Source: Jackrogersella multiformis
Lineage: Eukaryota > Ascomycota > Sordariomycetes > Xylariales > Hypoxylaceae
Direction: 5' to 3'
Assembly: GCA_902806575.1 (NCBI GenBank)
Contig: CADCXD010000001.1
Coordinates: 2,356,001 to 2,420,000, forward strand
DNA length: 64,000 bases
Below, piece after piece: positions 46,548 to 57,728 of this stretch; positions within the stretch are counted from its first letter, which is position 1; each line of letters begins with the position of its first letter. A model generated the notes under the pieces. It saw only the letters and a program-made list of their open reading frames with translations. It ran no database searches and had not been told where the DNA came from. A program made the position numbers and the translations under genes.

Positions 46548-48059
46548 ATGGACTCGTATATCGACTCCCTAGAGCTAGCTCACGATGATAAAGCCAATGT
46601 ACTGTTCGCTGCTGTATGTGTGGTTTGCACCGTAGCTACAACAACAGTGGGCCTTCGTTTCTATACTCGTTATTATATACTCAAACAACTCGGATTTGAT
46701 GACTATTTGATCTTTGTTGCCTGGGTTAGTCACATATGACCCCCTATAGCTCCCCATGAAGCTTACTCTACCCCTATTTCCAGGCTTTTGCTCTAGCAAC
46801 AGGGGTCTCTCAATGCGTGAGTAAGTAGGTACCTACCTAGGTAAGTAGCCAATTAACAGTTAATAACATGAAATGGACGGCATCTCATGATTCACAGACA
46901 CACGTAATGGCCTCGGTAAACATGTGTGGGATTTAAGCGGTATTATCGTTGAAGTCGGGAGGTACCTAAAGGTTCGTAGTTCATGTTCCATCCTAAGGAT
47001 ATTTCAATATCAACAAGTAGATATTCCAAGGGTTTATATGTCTCTATTACGCTCTACAATACCGGAATCATGTTCGTCAAGCTGGCTTTCTTGACGCAGT
47101 ACTACCGGGTGCTCTCCCTCAAAAAGATGCGGATGATTTTCATTACTGCAATGATCGTGAATGGCTGCTGGTCCCTGTCTCAAATCATCATCGGCATATT
47201 CATCTGCGATCCGGTTCCTGGACTTTGGGATAAATCGGAAGATTCGAAGTGCATAATATCTAACTTGCTTCAATGGTACATCAACGCAGCAGGAAATATA
47301 ACGACAGATATCGCAATCTTCGTGCTACCACTACCAATACTTGTACATCTACATCTACCTCGAGCCCAGAGGTTCGTCCTCGTCGCTATCTTTAGTCTCG
47401 GCTTTTTGTGGGTTTTACAATCACTAAGTATTCTCTGAACGACCTCATGCTAACGCGTGGTCAGCACCTGCGCCATCTCCGTCATCCGCATCAAGTTTCT
47501 CCGGCTGGGAGGTGACTTCTCGTATGAAAATGTCGAAGGGTCTAGCTGGTCTATCACCGAACTATGCTCTGGCGTCACTTGCGCATGCCTGCCTACACTG
47601 CGCCCCCTTGTTTCGAAATGGATTCCCTCCCTCTCGAATCATCTTCACAAATCAACGAGGAACTCTAAAAGATGTTCCGGTCTATACATAACTGGGGCGC
47701 AGAGGGGGAGTAAACATATGCGTGCAAACCCTGACGAATCCAACATGTTGGATATGAGGAATAAGAAAGAGCTCTTATACTACAATGACATAGAGGCTCG
47801 TGCAAGTGATAGTACAGATGGCTCGGATGAATTTACGGAGGATTGTGAAGGCTCATTAAGTCATGGAACAAACTCGCCCACCCCGCCAGCGCCTGCTCAT
47901 ATCGCTGCCCAGGCAGTTCAGAAGAAGTATAATCGGATGAAATCGTCTGTCACGACAGAGATAGGCACGGGCGACAACAGCAAGCGGCCGGCTTCTAACC
48001 AACATATTTCCAGTACTGTTATTCAGGTTCAACGTGATATTTTAGTATCCAAAATATAA
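46548..48059 (+). CDS. Fungal rhodopsin-domain (Pth11-like) integral membrane protein
   Basis: Seven-pass plasma-membrane protein of the fungal rhodopsin-like family, which includes Pth11-type sensors; the ligand is unknown. Five exons, 46548-46724, 46784-46820, 46898-46971, 47031-47407 and 47465-48059, give 419 residues. Family hallmarks are GLRFYTRYYILKQLGFDDYL in the first loop, GVSQCVNTRNGLGKHVWDLS after the second intron, LYNTGIMFVKLAFLTQYYR in a middle helix, and TDIAIFVLPLPILVHLHLPR followed by FFTCAISVIRI. The C-terminal 130 residues are hydrophilic and probably cytoplasmic. Exon 2 was ended at the GTAAGT donor (46821), not the GTGAGT four bases earlier, because only this gives the CVNTRNG junction. 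There is no CFEM domain at the N-terminus. Confidence 0.87.
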
Positions 48060-48398
48060 CTACTTTATGAATAAATATAATGGGATAAATGGTATTTCTT
48101 CTTCTCATGGTGTATGAATAGTAGGTATGCTCCTTCTTGGTCAATACGTCGATGTGTTACCGCGAGTAGGCTTATTCTAACTTGTAGTATTTGAGGGGTA
48201 TCAGGTAACTTATTTCGTCTCGTCTCGTCTCGTCTCATATAGTCTGAATCAAGATATCCTATTAACCTAATTAGTATGTATAATTCGCTACCGCCAAGAA
48301 ACTTTTTTCTCCAGTACTAATAACAGGTATGGGTATCTATGGAATAATCCGGCATGTCTAAATATATTTTACATTAGGTTAGATATAATTATATAGTT
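48060..48398. other. Convergent spacer with a CGTCT pentanucleotide repeat
   Basis: The 3' ends of the rhodopsin-like and GT25 genes face each other here. Four CGTCT units lie at 48216-48235. Nothing else is seen. Confidence 0.7.
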
Positions 48399-49568
48399 TC
48401 ATATATCCGAAGGAGGTCTCATGCAAACGTCATGAAACAGAGCCTCGCACCGAGCGCTCTTCATTATGTTCCCCGTCGTCCCCATATTATCCTCGAAGTG
48501 CAAATCGTCACTTGTTTGACCTTGTCCATCCCCAACGTGTACATCACTGAGATAGCCCGAGTTTTTCGGAGGCTCGTAGTGGTTGAATAATTGAGGGTTG
48601 ACAATGAGACACTTGAGCTTATGATCCGCACAATACCCAGACAATGCAACATCGAACGCTTCATTGCCACCCTTAGAAAGCAAGGGGATCATCTTGCGTG
48701 CACCTTTCTTCGTAACACCGAACCCGAAAGTGCACACAGTCAGGACGGACTCCTGGACCTGACGATGACCCTCCATCAGTTTCTCCCTCAAGAAGCGTTT
48801 CGACCATCCCGAGTAGAGCTCGGTTTCGCAACGGGAATCATCAGGATAGACACGGGGTTGAGGCAGGTCATCTGTGATAACAGAACCGCAATGGCCGAGC
48901 CATAAAACATCCCAGTTCGTGCCAAAAGGTGTAGGGTCATCTTCCTTGACGCCAGTGTAGGCCCGAACGTTGTCGGAGACGAGGCGTATCTCTGATTTGA
49001 TTCGAACATCCCAGTCGACATCATCTTCCACGATAAAGGCAGTCTCAAGGTCTGCAGCTATGACATACTTCAGAAGGTCAAGATGCGAAAGCCATGCCTT
49101 GGCCGAGCCGTATGCTGGTAATTTGGCGTCATTGTCTGCTCCAATATGTTGGAATGCTTTTACTAGGTCATCAGAGCTCTGCCCTTGGGGCGGAACGGTA
49201 AATTCAAGGCCCGTTAAGTTAGCGGCTGCTTCGAGGCCTCGTGTACGCCAGCTTGGCTTGGTCGAAAGTGCTAATAGTTTTTGAAACTACGTCGAGGTTA
49301 TTAGGCAAAATAGGACGAAGACCATTGGAAATATTGACACGAGGTGGTCCAACAGATGACAACTTACCCCGAGCGTAGAGTTCGCTGCAGTTTCTCTTGG
49401 GGAAGAATTCGATTGACTAGCAATAGACTGGTGTTTGTGTAATTGTGTATAGACGCTGAACCGGCTCTGCCATAGGCCCAAAACTAAGACAACGACTATA
49501 ATGGCCAAGGCGACACAATTTTTGTTACGCAGAGCGGTTCCATGGTTTGCCCAACTCGGCCGTAACAT
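48399..49568 (-). CDS. GT25-family glycosyltransferase, type II membrane protein
   Basis: Probably a Golgi glycosyltransferase of family 25 (the LPS/procollagen galactosyltransferase group); donor and acceptor are unknown. Two exons, 49568-49368 and 49286-48399, give 362 residues. A short cytoplasmic N-terminus is followed by one membrane anchor (about residues 18-35: VALAIIVVVLVLGLW), then the luminal catalytic domain. Motifs include LSTKPSWRTRGLEAAANLTG, SAKAWLSHLDLLKY and the metal-binding FIVEDDVDWD (EDD at about 154-156), then a late segment VCTFGFGVTKKGARKMI. The start is the ATG at 49568, since the frame upstream of it opens only with TTG. It is convergent with the rhodopsin-like gene and divergent from the surface-protein gene. 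Confidence 0.85.
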
Positions 49569-50673
49569 GCTGCTATCACGAAAAAAGAAAATACCTAGAC
49601 TAGGTAAAGCCAAAGAATCGTAAACTCGGACCAAACGAGAATGTCGATAATTCTGAAGAGCATTTTCAACGCATATAATAGATGGAGGGCCTGGGCTGAA
49701 TATTCTATCCCGGAGATAACGTGCTAAGCGCCCCTCACATAAATGTAGATCTCAGTTGGTTATGTTTGTCAGTAAAAATAGCTGCTCCGCCGACGATAGG
49801 ACATAAGCCGGTAGCCTATTGGACATTTTCTACCGTTGGACCGTGTGTGCGACGTCCAATGTAACCCACGCCGTTCATAGCCTGTCATGGTTGCAGCATC
49901 TGCTCGTATGGCTGACACGAAGGGATAATACTTTGAAACATTATTGTTTGCCATCATATCGCTGTATATTGACACTTACATCCACATATACACTCGAATT
50001 TAGGCCATATTTAACAGGGCTATACTACAGGTATTCCTCACTAATCAAGAAACCCCAAGCATTTGACATTGAGTAGGCATACCTATTCACGAAACTAAGT
50101 TCATTCAATAGGTGAGATTAGTTGAAGCGCCGTCATGTAAGCTTATCACCGGCTGACCGGTAAAGTGCATATTAATGCGCATTGGGGGGAAATGAAGGGG
50201 CGAAACTGATCAGCTTCAAGCCTCAGTGCCGCAGATGGCGGGATGATAGGGCTATCTAGGCCGCGAATCCTTCCTGATTTTATAAAGCGCTATACTAACA
50301 TTGGGTAGAGAATTTCTAGCAATATTGATGACTGGCGCAGCTAGCCTGACACCTCGTTCTGTAAGCGGCGTGAGCCCATGCAGTCCGGGGATGAATATTG
50401 CGATTTGGTTACGATCCTTTTTCATGTCGGGGTTCCAAAAGGGGGAGTTGTGATTCAACCAACAGCCATCTATCGCAGCCTTATACTACGTACCTAGGTA
50501 GGTAGGTAAGTAAAGTGCGCCGCTGGATAAACCAAGCCCTAAATGTATTTGACTGTGTCGATTGTTATCTTCTGTCTTCTAGTTCTGTGACCTCTACGTT
50601 AATCTGCCTACCCTCAGCGCCGTCCTTTTCCAAGAAGCATAACCATTGCCACCCAGTGGTCAACTTCGCAGGA
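49569..50673. other. Divergent promoter region
   Basis: It lies between the GT25 gene and the surface-protein gene. A TACCTAGGTA/GGTA tract sits at about 50490-50513, some 160 bases before the second gene's ATG. No gene is supported. Confidence 0.55.
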
Positions 50674-51637
50674 ATGTCCGCTCTTTTATACTTATTTCTT
50701 AATTTCTGTCTTGTGCGAGCACAAGACAATAGACCTCCGGATGATAATAATCACTTCATATACCCTCCACTTCCCGGGCCTCAGTATAGCAATGATCCAA
50801 GTGTCTTCGATTCAAATGCCAACTTCACGGTTGGACGAGGCCAGGCTCAGCCTTTTAAGTGGGTGTCAAACATGACTAGTATGCAAATAATACTTTGTCA
50901 AGAGGGCAATCCAGACTCAGTTACAACACATAGCATCACTGGTTTGTACCTCCGCGAGTAATTCTCAAGTGATGAAATTTCATACGCCAACTAATTCGCT
51001 AAAAGATTGTATCGATGGTAGTTCGACTGATTACCTCTATTGGGATGGCGATATAGGCAATATCGACCTTAAGAATGGCTCTCAGGCCTATCTCGGAGTT
51101 TGGAACTGCTTGGATTTCACTACGCCTGTGTTCTTCTCGCACTACATGAACCTTGTTGAAGCAGCTTCAAGTTCTACGTCTAGTACCTCTACGACCTCTG
51201 CTTCGGGTTCGTCGACCTCGTCTCCATCATCGGTGGCTACGGCCCCAACGTCGGTGACCACATCTCCGACATCAGCTACCGATTCTCCGCCTTCATCTAC
51301 GGCGTCTCCGAGTGGCTCCTCGAATGCCACTGCGATTGGAGCCGGCATTGGCGGTGGTATAGGGGGAGCTCTTGTGTTGATCGCCGCATTCTTCGCTTTT
51401 TGGAAGTGTCGAGGTGGAAAGGATCGAGGTCAACAGCAGCCAGGCCCGCAAATTGCAAATTGGTCAAACGACGGCCAGACTTACAACTCCATACCCATGA
51501 GTCCGGCTACGGGCGTATACAAGCAACCCTACCAACCGTTGGAGCTTGAGACTCAACCGCCAAGTGTGCAGGAGCTTCCTCCGTCAAGCGTCGGATCCGG
51601 AATGAATCCGGACCAGCGACGAGTATATGAGATGTAA
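50674..51637 (+). CDS. Secreted/single-pass surface protein with Ser/Thr stalk
   Basis: Two exons, 50674-50941 and 51006-51637, give 299 residues. The N-terminal signal peptide MSALLYLFLNFCLVRAQ is followed by an extracellular domain (about 18-160) with few cysteines, for example CQEG, DCIDG and VWNCLDF. Then come a Ser/Thr/Pro-rich stalk (about 163-215, likely O-glycosylated), a Gly-rich transmembrane helix (about 218-242: AIGAGIGGGIGGALVLIAAFF), a basic stop-transfer KCRGGKDRG and a cytoplasmic tail rich in Pro and Gln. This layout is shared by fungal Mid2/Wsc-like sensors and by many unnamed surface proteins. I see no WSC cysteine pattern, so a specific sensor role is not claimed. Confidence 0.8.
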
Positions 51638-52584
51638 TGAGGTGAGATACAGAACTTAGCGGCGGAATTAATTTGGATCATTACGAGACGTAATGATAGT
51701 TGAAGAAATACCCGGTCTTGTTTAGACATGACCATCTACCTCTTGGGACAACTTGTATTATTATGCCGAATAAATAATTCTATAAGATTAAGATTGTGGG
51801 TATTATTGACTACCTACCTACGGAGCATTCAGGTAGACAGATAATACATGCTATTAATTTAAATATTGAGTCGGTTTTATGTAGCTGGTGTAAGTATGCT
51901 GCTTGTATCAATTTCAACAAGACTCACAGACATAGAAGTTATTATTTACACTTCAAATTACCTAACCACCAAATTTTTTTTTAGTATTGCCTTGAAATGG
52001 GTAACATAAATGTGATCTTTAGCTAATGGAGAAGATCCATAGATACCTACCTGCTAAGTAAGATTTGGAGCGAAGTTCGCTCGACTTGACGGTGGGCGGT
52101 TGCAGTGGGGAGTGCAAATGCGGCTGTAGTACAGGTCAATGCGACAGCCCCCCTGAAGATTTGCCGATGAAGATAGGATGGACGGTAGCGAAGGACCAGC
52201 TAAGGGTAAAAAACGATAGATTATTTATTGGCCCATGATGGGCTGAAACATGTGCCTCAAATCTACATACAAAAGCGAAAACGCCACGTAAAAAGGTCCA
52301 ACTCTCGGCGCGTATTAACCCATAGTATAGGTAGCTAGCCGTATGAACACATCGAGTTAAGCCCATGTCTGAGAACGTATTGTCTTAGCCACACTGCCAC
52401 ATCGGCTCTTGGGACTATTAAGGAGCGATCTATATCTCGTACATGGGAGGGACGTAGTTCGCATCGGCGGAGAGATTAATGGCGTTGTTAGTGGCGGGCA
52501 CGGCTCGGTGTTTATGTAAAATAAAGCGATGAAGGTAGGTAAGTAAGGACATCGTAAACTCCGTTACATTCTCATAAACCTTGC
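51638..52584. other. Convergent spacer
   Basis: The 3' flanks of the surface-protein gene and the unknown membrane-protein gene. No coding sequence or notable repeat is seen. Confidence 0.55.
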
Positions 52585-54122
52585 CTAGACATGTTGTCCT
52601 TGAGGCTGAACGGACCTATTTAAAAGGCTCTTGAGACATTCTTGGCCTTCTCTATAACGGTTATGGTATGTGATGAAAAGATTAACTTTTAGTGTTTCGG
52701 GACCATCTCGACTATGGCCGAATAAGATAGAGCACTCTCTCTCGGCCCCAGCGGTGCAACTTCTGCAAATCTGCTTCCCAAATGCTTCTGCGATCTTGAC
52801 CTCGGTCGTGGTTCGGTTGCTGACGTGGGAATAACGTGTTATGTGCATCGCAAGGACCACATAAATCTGGTAAGATAGCCAAAGATATTGTAGTTCCAGC
52901 GGCATCCAAACAATCGAGCAAAGCAATTCCAGCGGGAAGAGGCAAATGAAGAATATGATTGCCAATATCTGCGATATTTCTCTGTAGCGGTTCCGTTTGG
53001 GGTGTCCGTAGTGCCGGAAAAACTGCAGGACTAGGGTCGGAGGTCCGGAGAAGAGCATGAAGTTGCCATCGGATTGCGGACAATGTATCTCAAAATCGTA
53101 CGTCGGGTCGTTCGAGGACGAGGAAGATGTGTTTGATAGGAGACTCTCCCGCTGCAGAGCAGATACCGCACTAAAGAGTCGAATTATTAGGGGAATGGTC
53201 CACAGGATGGCCCAAGCTGATCGCCAGCCTATGAGGACGCCTAAAGCAAACAAGATGCCCGTAGATTCAGAAGTGAAGATAGCGGAAAATATGCGAAGAT
53301 TTGGCGTGTTGACGTCCTCAGAGACAAAGGCTAGGCTTTGGTTATTCTTGTCTGCAGCCGTAGCCGAAGCGATTGTCAAGTGGCTGACAGTAACCCTGGC
53401 CCGTAAAGGCTGGCCAGCCCCCTTTTCGGGCTGGTCAAGTGTGCGTGTATCGGAAGAACTATGAATCTTCGGAATAGGAATATAGGTTAAAGCATGAGCC
53501 CACAGACAATTCCTTAAAGGCTCGGTATGGCTCTCATATTCCACACCATCGCCGTGCATGGTATACGTCCAGCCCTGCTGGGAGAAGAAGACGGTACCAA
53601 GCATATGACCCTGACCAGGACCCCTTAACAGCCCGTGCTGGAAGAGCTTATCCATTGCCACCAAACCAATCTTATGCATAGGACCGCCCATCGGGGTCAG
53701 AAGGGATAGAGGAAGGATAGACTTGAACTGGAAATTCGAATAAAACCGTTGAGGCCAGAGCAATCGCTCAAGCACGAGCGTTGTCGAGGCTTCAGCGCCA
53801 ATATACCCTAGAACCGAACCCAAAGCACCAAAAACGTTGTTTATGGGGGAGCTGGCAGCTGTCGCCCCAATGGGTGTCGCATCTGGTGAGTCTGATCCGG
53901 ACATGACTTTTTGGGCTTGAGGCCCTTCGAGAAGGTCGAAGAGGAGTTGCGACCCCATGATAAGCCAATTTCCGTATTTAAGAGTCGAGGCAGGCTTCAG
54001 AAAAACTCGAGATGGTTGGACGCAGATTGGCACGCTGTGGAACGTGACAGATTGATTTATACTGCCAATCTTCTAGGACCTTGACGTTACTTCGAAGTAC
54101 CACTGGGCCAAAAAGTGCACAT
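52585..54122 (-). CDS. Unknown multi-pass membrane protein
   Basis: I do not recognise this family. The open frame from 54034 to 52585 has no good ATG until residue 26 of the frame (53958). A 32-base first exon at 54122-54091 (ATG TGC ACT...) joined by a 56-base GTAACG...CCACAG intron keeps phase and gives 493 residues; this model is tentative. Two hydrophobic blocks are clear: about residues 263-300 (GILFALGVLIGW, then AWAILWTIPLIIRLF) and about 366-408 (ILAIIFFICLFPLELLCSIVW, then LSYQIYVVLAMHI). A short Cys-containing segment follows (CRSCTAGAEREC). The first 200 residues are soluble-looking. It reads in the same direction as the neighbouring HET gene 475 bases away, which hints at shared accessory biology but proves nothing. 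Confidence 0.6.
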
Positions 54123-54597
54123 GTAAAGTGATAGAGGTACTGAATATAAGGCACAATATATATCATTCGACTTCGCCACCTACAGATAGCGTGGCAACTC
54201 CATGATCCAGTAAAGTTGGAAGATGGAGAGTTGCAGTTGTAACCCTGCTATAGGAGGAGGGCGAGTACTTAAGTGTTCACCAGTGTCGATGAGCGAATAA
54301 TATCAATTATGATTAACCTGGTATCCCTCGATCGTACCTAGGTACCTAGTATTTATGTAAGAAAATGCAGACAATGAGGCGGGGTTACCTATACTATGCG
54401 TGGTGATATGGATGGATGTGCATGTGTACTAGGCACTTCGATACTTGAGAAGTCGGTAATAACTTCGGGTATTGTATTCCAAGTTTTCTATACTATTCCT
54501 GACTATAATCTGACGGTATAGTGTACCTATTCGAGAATGAAGCAAAGTAATCGTGAGATTAGGTGCCAAGATGAGGTGATGGTCATAAGTCCTATGT
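54123..54597. other. Short spacer between the membrane-protein gene and the first HET gene
   Basis: It contains a TACCTAGGTACCTAG word near 54336-54350 and no coding sequence. Confidence 0.6.
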
Positions 54598-56418
54598 TTA
54601 ACGTATCTCAAACTGCATTTCCTTCAATGATCCATCATTGTAGAGCCGCATCGCCTCACCCTCCATAATTCCATGCACATAAGCATCTCCTACGAGCTGG
54701 TAATGTCCGTCCTTCGGTCTTAGAACGAATGGTACCTCACCGCCGAGCATCAAACAGACAATATCACCCGCATGGCAATCAGGTCCAAGCCCGAGGTAAC
54801 CATTTCCGGTGGAGAACAAAGACCGATTGTAGCATTTTTTTCCGATCAGAGTCTCATAGTTGAACCAATCCCCCCTTTCCTCAGATCCTTGCTCTCTACA
54901 GAGTCCGGTATCGTTCTCGGTATCCCCCAATAGTCGATTCAGGTATGCCGTGAAGTCTGCCTTGAACGCGACAGGATTCTCTGATGCCTTTCGTTGGTTG
55001 TGATCGAGTCCTGCAGTAAGTACGAAGGACAACGCATCCAGCTCCGACTCCTCTGTGGGGTATGTGGCAGGATTACTCTTTTGCTTCGCCCAGAACTCGA
55101 ACACAGGGTGATCCTGAGAGACGTGAGGATCTGACCGCATGCTCCTCCCAAGGTAGCGTTGGGTTTCGATAACACCGAAGATAATTCCTGTCGATTTGAT
55201 GACTCCAGAGTCTACATCGATATCCACCCGTAGTTCTGTGTCTCCCGAAGTTCTCCACCGAAGCTTGGTGAGGGAATCCTCTATTGGCTCATAACGGGTC
55301 TTGAGATCCCATCGAGGGACCCAAGAAGGAAACTCTCCAGCCTCTTCCAGGTGTTGATTGTAATAAAGGACGCGAAGACTTTTGGTTTTGCGTATGCACC
55401 ATGCTGTGATATCTGTATAAAGTTCAACCTTTGACCTAGAATAGTCCGCTGCCTTGGAATACTGTATCTGACTGAAAGATGGCATCCCCATTAGAGCGTA
55501 GACTCTGTCTAAAGGATCTGAAGTGTCGAAGGACCTCCCCCAGTTTAGTAGTGATGCTAAGCTTACTTGCTTATGCCAATACCGCCGACGCATATAGTAT
55601 GCGTTAGCATATTGGGACTCGGGAAAACCCCATTGAAGGTAGATTCTTGGATGATGTCGAATGTATGACGCCGCAAGTACTGCAACTTCCCAACGTACCC
55701 GAGTGCTCCCCCATAGCACTTGTACCTCTCGGTTGGAATAGACCTCTTGGAGAACCCAGAGGCGGCTGAACCATGGCCGCGAGAAGAGCCAGGCCAATGA
55801 TTTCCAAGTAGCGGGAGTATCACACTGAAGACCAACCAACATTTGCTCCGGTAACAGGTCCCACAGCTCATCCTTGGATTTTAGCATCGAGACATCTATC
55901 GATGTGTTTCCAGTCGTCAGATGGAGACACTCGCTCGCGATCTCGTTCATAGCAGCCACAGCATGTTCTCCCTGCTTATCCACGTCCTTTCCAAGCCAGA
56001 CGAGTACTCTTTTTGCTCCCATATATATTGAACGCATGTTGCTCACCTGAATTCCTCGCTCCTCAATATTTGTCTGGTCAATGCAGACAGCGTCCACCCA
56101 TAACAGTCTGGTATGGCTTTTATATCGCATCTCCATTAACGCATCTGTCAACCCGATTGATATCATGAGCAGGCGTCCATCGCAGATTGAGGGTGTTCTT
56201 TTGTTGACGTCGCCCCATGCATATGATACTGCCTCATAGTTGGGAGCATTCTTCCAATCTTCGATTTGAAGGCGGTAGGATATTGGCGTATCGTCATCGC
56301 CGGGGAGTAATTGTAAGAGTCGAAATGAGGTTTCCGTAGGGAGGTGTGTGTATTGGTATATGGATTGATGCGAAAGACCAACCTTTCCCCTAGTCACATC
56401 TTCTCCTAGTATAACCAT
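54598..56418 (-). CDS. HET-domain protein (heterokaryon-incompatibility type)
   Basis: A single exon of 606 residues. The HET domain spans about residues 60-226 with its hallmark blocks: NYEAVSYAWGD (60-70), LLWVDAVCIDQTNIEERGIQV (105-125), IYMGAKRVLVWLG (131-143) and the closing block RPWFSRLWVLQEVY (214-227). HET domains act as death-inducing effector modules in fungal non-self recognition, and are related to TIR-like folds. The C-terminal 370 residues are a poorly conserved region of the kind usual in HET proteins, with no NACHT, WD or ankyrin repeats visible, so this is a stand-alone HET protein. The ATG at 56418 is the first in frame. Domain call is firm; specificity is unknown. Confidence 0.92.
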   Translation of the reverse strand: MVILGEDVTRGKVGLSHQSIYQYTHLPTETSFRLLQLLPGDDDTPISYRLQIEDWKNAPNYEAVSYAWGDVNKRTPSICDGRLLMISIGLTDALMEMRYKSHTRLLWVDAVCIDQTNIEERGIQVSNMRSIYMGAKRVLVWLGKDVDKQGEHAVAAMNEIASECLHLTTGNTSIDVSMLKSKDELWDLLPEQMLVGLQCDTPATWKSLAWLFSRPWFSRLWVLQEVYSNREVQVLWGSTRVRWEVAVLAASYIRHHPRIYLQWGFPESQYANAYYMRRRYWHKQVSLASLLNWGRSFDTSDPLDRVYALMGMPSFSQIQYSKAADYSRSKVELYTDITAWCIRKTKSLRVLYYNQHLEEAGEFPSWVPRWDLKTRYEPIEDSLTKLRWRTSGDTELRVDIDVDSGVIKSTGIIFGVIETQRYLGRSMRSDPHVSQDHPVFEFWAKQKSNPATYPTEESELDALSFVLTAGLDHNQRKASENPVAFKADFTAYLNRLLGDTENDTGLCREQGSEERGDWFNYETLIGKKCYNRSLFSTGNGYLGLGPDCHAGDIVCLMLGGEVPFVLRPKDGHYQLVGDAYVHGIMEGEAMRLYNDGSLKEMQFEIR

Positions 56419-57728
56419 TTCTCTGGGAGATGGATAATGAAGTAAATTTTATATTAGCGAGAAATCTAGAGCGTGAGTTTATGTTACTTACCAGCAGTTT
56501 CAAAAGCCAGCACTCTTGGCGTTCAGTATGATTTCCCTTTTATCATTACAGCTTACACATTTATAATGGGGGATGAGGACTCCCACAGGAAGTCCAACGA
56601 GACAAAATCCTTCACACATGGCTTACTTGCTGCTTGTAGCATGTGGCTTAGCTTATAGCTAGGTGCGGTCTGGCCGATCGGGGTCATTGCTATTTTGCTA
56701 TTCCCTTGTTTCGCACCCGATTCACGACCTTAAAGTCATGCAAAAGACACAAAGTGATTATCAAGCTGCTGTGTAGCTGGCGGTTGGAGGCCAACCAGTG
56801 AAAATACAACACATCTTCCGGACACGGCATAATGGCGTACATGCAGTAGAGCATGCTCTGTCTCAAAAAGAAGTTTAAGTCAGCTTAAAATAACAGGGAT
56901 GTCAGCCAACGTGGATTTAGAATGGAGTATTAGATAGAAACGCCCCTAGTTTAAATCATTGCTTGATCAACATAGTCCATATGTTCTATCAACATACCTA
57001 GTCGATATGCTCTATCGAGAATTCTAAAATTTGGAAGCATGTTTGTAAATGGATGTTCTTGCGACTTAATTCAAGACTGTCAACGTTTTGTGAACATGGT
57101 GTCAGTGGATGGTCGCCTGACCCCTGATTGCCCCTGGCCACCTGAGCACCTTTTTCTTTTCTAATTACCTAGCTGTAAGCAATTTTGGTAAGCTTCTGTA
57201 CCTACTAGGTACCTACATACCTACCTGTATGTAGTAAACTCCGGGTAGGTACCTCCAGCTATTTACTTGAGAGCTGAATCATCAGCTCAAATCATTCCTG
57301 TTCTTAACCCCTGGGCTTTGCAAGATGCTAAGCTGAATATGCTTACATCATTAGCAAGTCATAATTCCTTACAACCCTCTCAAAGATCCCTAACAGCTTG
57401 CTAATTAATGTATATTTAATAGAACATTCATTGTTTTAAATATTCAAATTAATTGAGCTTTTGTTTTTAAATCATTTCTATGGATATAAACAAAACAGCC
57501 AACTCGATATCCTTAAGTACCTAGTAGGTACGTGAACTTAAAGCATACCTACTAGGTAGTAATATAAACGCCTGTGTTTTCCCACATCATCCTCAGAAAA
57601 AATGCCGGCATCTATGGTACGAGCTTGCCTCTCCGACCTCTATGCCAATAGTTGCTTAGTGTCTCGTCGTGTACCTATAGGTTTACCAACCACCACTATC
57701 CCACCAAGACATTAGTAACCAAACGCGC
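56419..57728. other. Divergent spacer between two HET genes
   Basis: A 1.3-kb A+T-rich promoter region between the leftward and rightward HET genes, with GGTACCTAC words near 57205-57250 and 57520-57560. No gene is seen. Confidence 0.6.
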
